Assembly: GCA_031287585.1 (NCBI GenBank)
Contig: JAITST010000443.1
Location: 1 to 12,231, forward strand
Origin: Planctomycetaceae bacterium
GTDB lineage: Bacteria > Planctomycetota > Planctomycetia > Pirellulales > Thermoguttaceae
Direction: 5' to 3'
Length of the DNA stretch: 12,231 nt
The notes under the pieces were generated by a model. That model worked only from the letters and a program-made list of their open reading frames with translations, was not told the origin of the DNA and made no database searches. How positions within the stretch are numbered: the first letter of the stretch is position 1; every line of letters starts with the position of its first letter. The position numbers and the translations under genes were made by a program. Positions 5,859-12,231 of the stretch are shown piece after piece.

Positions 5859-7472
5859 ATGTCGAAACATAAGCAAAACGTCGTTATTGGTCTCGTTGCA
5901 ATGCGAGATGACAAACCGGACTCTCAATGGAGACCGACGATTCATCTCGTTCAGAAGACCGCCGAAAATGGTTTTCCGATTCATCGGTTCCATCTATTGG
6001 TTCAAAAAGGGGTAAAAAAATTAGCCAAACAACTCAAAACGGAAATCGCACAACTCTCGCCGAAAACGATTGTTCAACTTGATGATGTAGAATCTCTTGC
6101 GTGGGATTATATTGACGTTTGTAACAAACTTTTTGGCTACATTAATACGTTTCCGTTTGATTATGATAAGGAGGACTACCAGATTCATATCACAACTGGG
6201 ACTGAAACAGTCAAAAACGCTTGGATACTCCTTCTGACAAATAATGTCTTTCGTGCAGATATCATTCAATCACTTAATCCGCATGGCGGGGCTAAAGAAC
6301 TGTACACTATTGTTGATACGAGTTTACTGCGCCGTCAAATAAGGTTATGGCAAAACAAAGACACAGAAAAGCGGCTCTCGGAATCCAATCAATTAACCTA
6401 CAAAGAAATCTATGAACAAGTCAGAGAAATATCGACTTGTGGAGATTCTTCGCTTTGTCGGTTTCTTTTAATGGGAGAAACAGGAACGGGTAAAACGCAG
6501 ATTGCCAAAGACATCGTTAGAGATGAAATTAAACTGCCGGATGATAAATTTGTTGACCTAAACTGTGCTGGTATTTCAGAACAAACGGCAATGTCCGAGT
6601 TATGTGGGTACGTTAAAGGTGCTTTCACAGGTGCCGAAAAAGACACCGGCGGTAAATTGAAACTTGCCGATGGCGGTGTTTTGTTTCTTGATGAAATCGG
6701 CGAACTGCCCTTATCGGTTCAAGCAATGCTTTTGCGTTGCATTGAAGACAAAGAGTTTTATCAGGTTGGCGGTTCAAAAAAGATTAAAACCGATTTTCGC
6801 CTCTTTTGTGCGACAAACAAAAACCTTCAAAAAGAAGTTGCAGAGGGGCGATTTCGTAAAGACCTTTTTTATCGTATTAAACTTTGGCCATATTTTATCC
6901 CGCCACTTCGAGAACAGATTAAGAACCGTGGCGATGAACTTGTCCGTAAAAAGGAAGAAGAAAAATCAGTTAAGTTTGAAAATGGCAATGTTCGGCAATT
7001 TTTTGTTGACTTTGCGGAAAAAGCGGAGTGGCAAGGCAATTACCGCGACTTTAACGATATATTTACCAGAATGGCATTCCGTGCGAAAGGGACTCCAAAT
7101 AGCGCAATCACGCAGGATATTGTTGAATCCGAAATTGAACTATTGAAAATACAATGGGACAAAGAATCAGAAACGCTGCCGACGGATTCAGTTGTATCCT
7201 TTCCCGAAAATGTATTCGACCCGACCGACTACCAAAACGATATTTATTATCAACGTCTTTGTGAGATGGGGAAAGAAAATTTCAAGGGCAAGTACAAGCA
7301 TCCGATTCACATAATCCAACTCCTTGCTGTTTTACGGTGCTGCAAAGACAAAAATAACGGAGCGGATGCCGGAAAAATTCTGTATGAGAGTGGTAATCTA
7401 TCAAGCCAGGTTATAAAATTTTTAGAACATTTTGGACTAAACTGGCAAGATGTTAAGAAGATTATCGGATAA
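5859..7472 (+). CDS. RtcR-family sigma-54-dependent activator with CARF-like sensor domain
   Basis: 537 residues, close to E. coli RtcR (about 530); ATG preceded by AAAGGA. Residues 1-170 match the RtcR/CARF sensor: WRPTIHL (24-30) and KEDYQIHITTGT (104-115). The AAA+ domain follows: Walker A GETGTGKT (206-213), the sigma-54 contact loop GAFTGA (254-259), Walker B GGVLFLDE (272-279), sensor I FCATN, and arginine-finger region GRFRKDLFYRI (330-340). The C-terminus aligns to the RtcR helical end, closing with EHFGLNWQDV. By family knowledge, RNA-end or nucleotide signals relieve the sensor's block and the protein remodels sigma-54 polymerase. E. coli RtcR drives the divergent rtcBA RNA-repair genes; here the divergent genes encode exported proteins and a nuclease, and neither rtcB nor rtcA is in the window. 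The symbol is left blank because this is a homologue with a probably different regulon. Confidence 0.9.
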   Translation: MSKHKQNVVIGLVAMRDDKPDSQWRPTIHLVQKTAENGFPIHRFHLLVQKGVKKLAKQLKTEIAQLSPKTIVQLDDVESLAWDYIDVCNKLFGYINTFPFDYDKEDYQIHITTGTETVKNAWILLLTNNVFRADIIQSLNPHGGAKELYTIVDTSLLRRQIRLWQNKDTEKRLSESNQLTYKEIYEQVREISTCGDSSLCRFLLMGETGTGKTQIAKDIVRDEIKLPDDKFVDLNCAGISEQTAMSELCGYVKGAFTGAEKDTGGKLKLADGGVLFLDEIGELPLSVQAMLLRCIEDKEFYQVGGSKKIKTDFRLFCATNKNLQKEVAEGRFRKDLFYRIKLWPYFIPPLREQIKNRGDELVRKKEEEKSVKFENGNVRQFFVDFAEKAEWQGNYRDFNDIFTRMAFRAKGTPNSAITQDIVESEIELLKIQWDKESETLPTDSVVSFPENVFDPTDYQNDIYYQRLCEMGKENFKGKYKHPIHIIQLLAVLRCCKDKNNGADAGKILYESGNLSSQVIKFLEHFGLNWQDVKKIIG

Positions 7473-7529
7473 AACCTTTTCCACCGAACGTTTCATCCCA
7501 ATCAGAATCAATACAACATCCTATAAATC

Positions 7530-7563
7530 TTCGTGAATTGACACGAACAGTTGTACAATTTTT
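7530..7563. terminator. Weak hairpin in the convergent gap between the regulator and hemA
   Basis: TTCGTG/CACGAA (6 bp, loop AATTGA) is followed by TTGTACAA and five T on the plus strand. It may end the regulator transcript or serve both convergent genes. The stem is short and not GC-rich. Confidence 0.3.
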
Positions 7564-7588
7564 AGTCATTTGCAAACAAACGATAACC

Positions 7589-8881
7589 TCACCGCAACCC
7601 AAACAGCCGTCTTATTGCGTCCATCAATCCGTGCGGGACTTTTTCTTTTGACTCTTCTCTCAATGATTCCAACGGGTTGTGGATAAGTTTGTTTATCAGG
7701 CGGTCGAAGGCGTAGCGGATTTCGTTTTCGGTTTCTTTTTCCACCGTCTTTGTTGACGATAGTTTGTTTAGCAACCGTTCTATCTCGCTTTCTTTCATTT
7801 TCTCCCACGAGTCACGCAATGCCCGTATTACCTGACCGGTTTGTTGGTGATTCAGGTCGCGGATGAACGTGTCGGATTCTTGTTTGATGATTCGTTCCGC
7901 TTTCGGAACTTCGCGGTCACGGCGTTGACGGTTTGATTCACAGACTTCACGCAAGTCGTCAAGCGAGTACAAGTACAACTCCTGACAATCCGCTAACGTC
8001 GGTTCAAAATTACGCGGCACAGCCAAGTCTAACAAGAACAACGGTCTGCCTTGACGTAACGGCTCAATCGTTTTGTAATCGAGTGTTGTTAGAATCGGCT
8101 CCGGCGCGCCGGTTGTACCGACCGCCATATCAACTTCAACAATCGCCCGCAAACGCTCTTCCCAGTCAACAACGTCCGCGTCCCACGCCGCCGCAAGTTC
8201 GTCCGCACGCTCACGATGGCGGTTACAAACGATGATACGCTCCATACCGTTCGCTTTGAGATACCGAATCGTCTCCTCCGCCATCTCACCCGCACCCATA
8301 ATCAACGCGGTTCGGTTCGACAATCGTTCAAACAGCCGCAGCACGAAATCACCAACCGCAACACTCGGAATACTCAACCGATACTTTCCTATCTCCGTCT
8401 CCGCCGTGACACGTTTCGCCGTCTTCAATGCCGCTTGAAACAGCCGGTTTAACACCGCTCCCGCTGTACCAGCATCGAGAGCAATTTGATATGCGTTCTT
8501 GACCTGTGATAAAATTTGCGACTCGCCAAGTACCATACTTTCGAGACTTGATGTAACACGGAACAAGTGTGAAACGACATCCATTTCCTGATACCAATGA
8601 AGTTGTGCGGTTATCGCTCGCGCATCGTCGGCTGTTATGTCGATACCGCGCGAGTTGAGTAGAAACGTTGTGACAGTGTTACGGTCAATGTCTGTACTGT
8701 CGTCAGCGCAAAGGTAAAACTCGACACGGTTACAAGTCGAAAGCAACACCGTCTCGAATTGCGGGAACGTGTTAGTAAACGCGGCGAGTGTCGCGCCGAC
8801 TTCGGAAGGCGAAAACGCGAGTCGCTCACGAACTTCAAGCGGTGTGTTACGATGATGGCAACCGAGCATACGCAGTGTCAT
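7589..8881 (-). CDS. hemA: Glutamyl-tRNA reductase (first step of C5 tetrapyrrole synthesis)
   Basis: 430 residues, full family length. It reduces glutamyl-tRNA(Glu) to glutamate-1-semialdehyde with NADPH in the cytoplasm. The catalytic cysteine is C50 in LLSTCNRVE; the signature SSLESMVLGESQILSQVK is at 111-128; the NADPH-binding loop GAGEMAEE is at 196-203; the C-terminal dimerisation helices hold the usual basic and acidic pattern. The start has a strong GGAGG seven bases upstream and overlaps the stop of the preceding hemX-like gene as ATGA, implying translational coupling. HemX proteins are linked to HemA levels in Bacillus, which fits the pairing. Confidence 0.96.
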   Translation of the reverse strand: MTLRMLGCHHRNTPLEVRERLAFSPSEVGATLAAFTNTFPQFETVLLSTCNRVEFYLCADDSTDIDRNTVTTFLLNSRGIDITADDARAITAQLHWYQEMDVVSHLFRVTSSLESMVLGESQILSQVKNAYQIALDAGTAGAVLNRLFQAALKTAKRVTAETEIGKYRLSIPSVAVGDFVLRLFERLSNRTALIMGAGEMAEETIRYLKANGMERIIVCNRHRERADELAAAWDADVVDWEERLRAIVEVDMAVGTTGAPEPILTTLDYKTIEPLRQGRPLFLLDLAVPRNFEPTLADCQELYLYSLDDLREVCESNRQRRDREVPKAERIIKQESDTFIRDLNHQQTGQVIRALRDSWEKMKESEIERLLNKLSSTKTVEKETENEIRYAFDRLINKLIHNPLESLREESKEKVPHGLMDAIRRLFGLR

Positions 8882-9870
8882 CGCGATACCTCCGAATGTT
8901 CGGTATCCGCAAACAACAAACCAATAACGTTCGGTGACACACTACGGCTCGTTACCGCGTTGGGGCTAGAAGAATGACACGTTCCATCCGATTGATTCAT
9001 TTGTAATGATGCCGTCGGCGTAATTGTTTTTTTCCAATGCGAGTTTGGCGACAACAACGCATTCCACAGGAAGAATAACAAGATAATAAACAACATCACA
9101 GCCAATCCCGCGCGTTCGCGTGCGTGTAACCCGCGCCAAATCGTTTTGGATATTACGACCGAAATCAACACACAAAGTATCAGACCGCCGAATACAAGCG
9201 GGTCGTATATCGTGAGCGGATTTGGCTGCCCCGATGTCACGAGCGAGAATCCCGCGATGATTCCGGTCAAAATTCCGAACAACAAAAAGTATTGCGAAAG
9301 AATAATCGCGTCACGTGCAATGTTACCCGACCATTCGAGCGACGGCAGTTGTGCGGAATCGGACGGCGTTACGCGGTCTTTGAGCAGGCGGTCTTGACGA
9401 ATGTACATAATACCTGCAATCGCCGCAACAGCAAGCGACAAAAACGCGAGTAAGAGCGATACAACGTGCAACACTCGCCAGAGCAGCGTCGTCTCGCCGT
9501 GAGCAACTTCGGCAACTTCGGGCATCTTACCGAGAAGACTACCTTCCATCCCGAAACAAATCAGCACCAAAATCAGCGGTACGAAAAACGTAACGAACGG
9601 AACTTGCTTACGTTGGAACGTGAAGTACAAACAAACCGGTACAAGTCCCCACGCCGCGACGAGAAAGAAAATTTGTTCGTTGCCGAGAAAACGTTCGACA
9701 GGTAGCAATGCTTTGTAGAAGATGTAAATCGAGTGCGCAGCAAATCCAGCCGTCAACCAACCAACCGCCATGACACGGCAAAGCCGCGGATGAAAAAAGA
9801 AACGCAGCACGTCAAACAACAACGCCGCCGCGTAACTAGCAGCAAAACAAATTACACCAATTCCTTGCAT
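8878..9870 (-). CDS. HemX/CcsA-type cytochrome c assembly family integral membrane protein
   Basis: 330 residues with about eight hydrophobic segments, starting right at the N-terminus (IGVICFAASYAAALLFDVL) and including AVGWLTAGFAAHSIYI, FVPLILVLICF, LLWRVLHVVSLLLAFLSLAVA followed by IMYIRQDRLLK, LFGILTGIIAGFSL, GGLILCVLISVVI and LAVMLFIILLFFLW. The HxxxxLLAF...IMYxxQxxLLK block fits HemX/CcsA proteins. I see no tryptophan-rich haem-handling WWD motif, so HemX is likelier than a cytochrome c synthetase. The last 60 residues are a polar Ser/Thr/Asn-rich tail with no clear domain. No good RBS precedes the ATG. The gap from pfp is 53 nt and it overlaps hemA by four bases. In Bacillus, HemX lowers the HemA level; the same role here is inference. 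Confidence 0.8.
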   Translation of the reverse strand: MQGIGVICFAASYAAALLFDVLRFFFHPRLCRVMAVGWLTAGFAAHSIYIFYKALLPVERFLGNEQIFFLVAAWGLVPVCLYFTFQRKQVPFVTFFVPLILVLICFGMEGSLLGKMPEVAEVAHGETTLLWRVLHVVSLLLAFLSLAVAAIAGIMYIRQDRLLKDRVTPSDSAQLPSLEWSGNIARDAIILSQYFLLFGILTGIIAGFSLVTSGQPNPLTIYDPLVFGGLILCVLISVVISKTIWRGLHARERAGLAVMLFIILLFFLWNALLSPNSHWKKTITPTASLQMNQSDGTCHSSSPNAVTSRSVSPNVIGLLFADTEHSEVSR

Positions 9871-9923
9871 AGTTTTTTTATGGTTGTGAGAATGTCAAAC
9901 ATTACGTTGAAAGGCAGTCTCCA

Positions 9924-11210
9924 TCACGTTCTCTCCGCCTGCGGTGTATAACTTGGTAACTTCTTATCCGCCATTATCGGCTCAAACCGTGTCATACGTT
10001 GTCGTGAACCTATCATCGGTAACGTCAACATTTCTTCACCTACTAACGGGCTTGCGTAACTCACAAACTCGTCCGACACGTCACTCCCGCTTGGCAAAAT
10101 CCAGTTCGCGGGAAACGTTCGCTCGCTATTCGCAACAACTGGCAACGGTACTTTGTCGTAACGAACTGTGTATATGAAACCGCGTTCACGCAGTATCGTT
10201 GACATAAAACCGCTCTGTTCGCTCGCCGCAAGTTCGACCGCCTTCTGTCCAACACGATACGCTTCATCAAGGTCAACAATTGATGCGTAAGCCATCGAGT
10301 GACGCTGGTCTGTTCCCGGAACGTTTCCGCGTGCCGCCCCCTTCGCACTAATTCCTACTTTGTTCAAGTAGTTGACAACAATTTGTACAACCGTCATCTG
10401 CGACGCACTGAAACTCGTATGTCCAAACGAATCCTTTACCGCACCAACATCACCGACATTGAATCCCTCCGAGATAACGACAACGCAACGCCCCGCTTGT
10501 CTGACAACAGTACGAACTTGCTCCGCGAGTTGTTCGAGCGAACACGGACTTTCAGCGAGGTAAATCAGCAACGGCATTTCTCGCCGCGGGTCAGCAAGAC
10601 GAGCCGCGGCGGGAATAAACCCGATTTTGCGTCCCATCGCTTGCATTACCAACACGGGGTCAGCCGGACACGAACCTTTGTTCTCCTCGTTCGCATACTG
10701 AACCGTGTGCATCCAATACTTCGCCGTACTGCCGTAGCCGGGCGTATGGTCGATGAGTTTGAACTCGCTATCACCCACATCGTTGTCAATCGTTTTCGGT
10801 ACGCCGACACCAATCAAATCAAGCCCGCGTTCCTGACCCAACAGAGCAATTTTGTTTGCCGTATCCATCGAATCGTTACCGCCGTTGTATAAAAAGTAAC
10901 CAATGTTGTGGGCTTTGAGAACGTCAATCACACGGTCGAAATCTTCCTTCTGATGCGACTTGAGTTTGTAACGACAGGTACCAATCGAACCGGCAACAGG
11001 TGTATAACGCAGCAACGCAACCTCGTCTGCCGCCTGCGAAGAAAGGTCAAGCAATTCCTCCTTCAAAACACCCTCGATACCGTGAATAGCACCGTAAACG
11101 GTACCTATACAATCGAACATTCGTGAAGCATCAATCACGCCGCGCAGTGAACTGTTAATAACACAAGTAGGTCCTCCGCTCTGAGCAACCAAAAGATTTT
11201 TTTTAGCCAT
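9924..11210 (-). CDS. pfp: Pyrophosphate-type 6-phosphofructokinase
   Basis: 428 residues. It phosphorylates fructose-6-phosphate to the 1,6-bisphosphate, reversibly when PPi is the donor. The N-terminal QSGGPTCVIN is the phosphate-donor loop. GGNDS (110-114) and PKTIDND (138-144) carry D113 and K139, the pair that marks PPi use, whereas ATP enzymes have GGDGS and PGTIDND. GYGSTAKY (158-165), MGRKIGFIPA and ISEGF are also typical. Donor choice in this family can be mixed, so PPi use is a prediction. The gene leads a cluster with hemX and hemA. The ATG at 11210 has only a weak SD. Confidence 0.93.
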   Translation of the reverse strand: MAKKNLLVAQSGGPTCVINSSLRGVIDASRMFDCIGTVYGAIHGIEGVLKEELLDLSSQAADEVALLRYTPVAGSIGTCRYKLKSHQKEDFDRVIDVLKAHNIGYFLYNGGNDSMDTANKIALLGQERGLDLIGVGVPKTIDNDVGDSEFKLIDHTPGYGSTAKYWMHTVQYANEENKGSCPADPVLVMQAMGRKIGFIPAAARLADPRREMPLLIYLAESPCSLEQLAEQVRTVVRQAGRCVVVISEGFNVGDVGAVKDSFGHTSFSASQMTVVQIVVNYLNKVGISAKGAARGNVPGTDQRHSMAYASIVDLDEAYRVGQKAVELAASEQSGFMSTILRERGFIYTVRYDKVPLPVVANSERTFPANWILPSGSDVSDEFVSYASPLVGEEMLTLPMIGSRQRMTRFEPIMADKKLPSYTPQAERT

Positions 11211-11381
11211 AAAGTATAAGTGTTAGGATGTGGTAAAGAAAAGTTGAACACAAAAAACAGAACAACAAGCATACAACAAAATATAAAAAATTACAAATCC
11301 CCCCGCCGGATTTTGTTTGCAATAGGGGTTGTAAAAATAAATGTGAGAAATTTTATTTTCGATTAAATGCAATAATTCACC
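11211..11381. other. AT-rich gap between the intron remnant and pfp
   Basis: No gene is supported here. It should hold the pfp promoter. The best pair on the minus strand is TTGTAA, 17 nt, TATGCT, each matching four of six consensus bases, so no firm promoter is called. The string CCGGCGGGGGG is the only GC-rich patch. Confidence 0.4.
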
Positions 11382-11412
11382 ATTCGAGTAGGCGAGGCAT
11401 TCCTCGCTCCTC
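11382..11412 (-). ncRNA. Group II intron domain VI-like hairpin
   Basis: Minus strand: GCGAGG and CCTCGC around AATG, extended by outer pairs GAG/CTC, with an unpaired A in CTACTC seven bases before the proposed 3' end, as expected for the branch-point adenosine. Confidence 0.5.
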
Positions 11413-11415
11413 TTC

Positions 11416-11448
11416 AAACCGGACTTGCAGATTTCCCACATCCGGCTT
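11416..11448 (-). ncRNA. Group II intron domain V-like hairpin
   Basis: 33 nt on the minus strand with lower stem AGCCGGA/TCCGGTT containing the catalytic AGC triad, a small internal bulge, and a GAAA apical loop. Size and layout fit the roughly 34-nt domain V. Confidence 0.6.
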
Positions 11449-11466
11449 ACATTGATGTACTCACTT

Positions 11467-11697
11467 TCAGCATTCACGGTTAGTCATTTTATTTGGTACA
11501 CTCCCAGCATTCGCCATCTTCACGAGACCGTCCTTGCCGTGAAACGCTTTGTCAAACCAATGTAAATACACGTTTGCCAAGCGCGGTGAAATCACACCGC
11601 TTTGCGGCGTTCCCTTTTGAGGATTGGTCTTCGTCGTTTGACCATTCTCGTCTTTTTCGATTATCGGACACGTGAGCCACAAACGAATCAGGTGCAT
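11467..11697 (-). pseudogene. ltrA: Group II intron reverse transcriptase/maturase fragment
   Basis: 76 codons remain. HLIRLWLTCPIIEKDENG and then KGTPQSGVISPRLANVYLHWFDKAFHG are typical of the RT palm of group II intron proteins (GTPQGGxxSPLLANIYLH). The intact proteins have about 400-600 residues. Nothing recognisable of the N-terminal fingers is upstream, and the frame breaks at MANAGSVPNKMTNREC, just where ANAxLVRYADD is expected, so the catalytic YADD and the maturase and endonuclease domains are lost. It sits directly in front of domain V. Confidence 0.8.
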
Positions 11698-11790
11698 TGC
11701 CGACCTGTCAGCCGAATGGGACTTCCCACGTTCCTGGCTTGACTATCCACGCCCGCTGTTCCCTCTCAACCCGTATCGTCCAACGTCTGC

Positions 11791-12231
11791 ATACGTTTGT
11801 TCTTCAACGTCGGTGCTGACACATTAACCACCTTCGGAAGGCGTGTCACGGTAAAATAGTGTAACGAGACCGAATCGCCAGTAAATTTAACACTGTGCGT
11901 TATTCACATTACATCTTGCGTGTTCGCTCGACGAATCCCACCCCTGCCGCTTACCCAACAAAAGCGTCGTCTAACTACGTGCCGCTCAAACAATTCTCAC
12001 GGTAAGTGCCTCTCAACTTACAAGCCAAACCAAACCTCGTGTCTTCGTGGTCAATATTACTTGTCCGTGAATGATTACGAATTTTGTTTATTGTCGCGAT
12101 GTCGAGGCGATAACGATTGCCTTGTGGTATTATTATCGTTGGCGATTTTGAAGCGATTGTTGTTGACTTCGATGGCTTGTTCGTTGGTTTGGAATTTACA
12201 ACGCAATGAGAGCGAGGAGGTCAAGGAGTTC
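11791..12231. other. No gene supported to the right edge
   Basis: Both strands are broken by frequent stops. The region may be the 5' part of the intron remnant plus intergenic DNA. At the very edge the minus strand reads ELLDLLALIAL and a stop at 12196-12198, which could be the last residues of a gene entering from the right, but eleven codons are too few to call. Confidence 0.4.

Larger units (their letters stand above)
11382..11790 (-). mobile_element. Degraded group II intron, 3' part with inner deletions
   Basis: On the minus strand, in order: a GGAACGTGGGAAG segment like the domain IV entry of bacterial group II introns (about 11735), a reverse-transcriptase fragment, a domain V hairpin and a domain VI hairpin. 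The proposed 3' end is at 11382, the usual AY dinucleotide being AT. The 5' limit is uncertain and may lie further right. The protein lacks its N-terminal and all its C-terminal domains, so the element cannot move on its own. Confidence 0.6.

Noticed and set aside
10299..10892. Plus-strand 197-codon frame inside pfp
   Set aside because: Antisense shadow of the strongly recognisable phosphofructokinase.
11223..11477. Minus-strand 84-codon frame
   Set aside because: It runs through the intron domain V and VI hairpins and AT-rich spacer; its apparent protein is translation of structured RNA.

Overview
The window looks like a bacterial chromosome of middling GC with AT-rich intergenic DNA. Three things suggest Planctomycetota: a pyrophosphate-type phosphofructokinase next to a hemX-hemA pair, secreted glycine-zipper proteins, and use of sigma-54 control. 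This assignment rests on gene style only and is tentative. The left 7.5 kb is an accessory, defence-like region; the right part is housekeeping followed by a decayed mobile element.

Left region (1-7472). The left edge cuts a minus-strand gene whose first 386 codons read as the N-terminal part of a Cas13d (type VI-D CRISPR effector) with an intact HEPN1 RxxxxH motif. Upstream of it on the same strand, 77 nt away, is a 677-residue DUF3800-like protein with a helical, TPR-like C-terminus. Then come three minus-strand genes for exported proteins: an 89-residue and a 98-residue small protein on either side of a 361-residue protein that combines a signal peptide, a PD-(D/E)xK-like nuclease domain and a glycine-zipper tail. 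All three share one motif of about 17 residues. Divergent from these genes is a full-length RtcR-family regulator (CARF-like sensor plus sigma-54 AAA+ activator), but no rtcB or rtcA is present in the window. The divergent intergenic region holds a perfect-consensus sigma-70 promoter for the regulator, a palindrome inside that promoter, and a good -24/-12 sigma-54 promoter pointing at the secreted genes. A leader segment of 34-38 nt is duplicated in front of two of the secreted genes.

Middle and right (7589-11210). A minus-strand housekeeping cluster runs pfp (PPi-phosphofructokinase), hemX-like membrane protein, hemA (glutamyl-tRNA reductase), with hemX and hemA overlapping by ATGA.

Right end (11382-12231). 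A decayed group II intron keeps a reverse-transcriptase fragment that ends before the catalytic YADD motif, plus recognisable domain V and VI hairpins. The rest to the right edge holds no gene I can support.

Working hypothesis (inference): RNA cleavage, for instance by Cas13d HEPN activity, yields RNA ends that an RtcR-type sensor could detect. The sensor would then switch on secreted or membrane-active proteins through sigma-54. The rest of cas13d and any CRISPR array would lie to the left of the window; no array is visible here.
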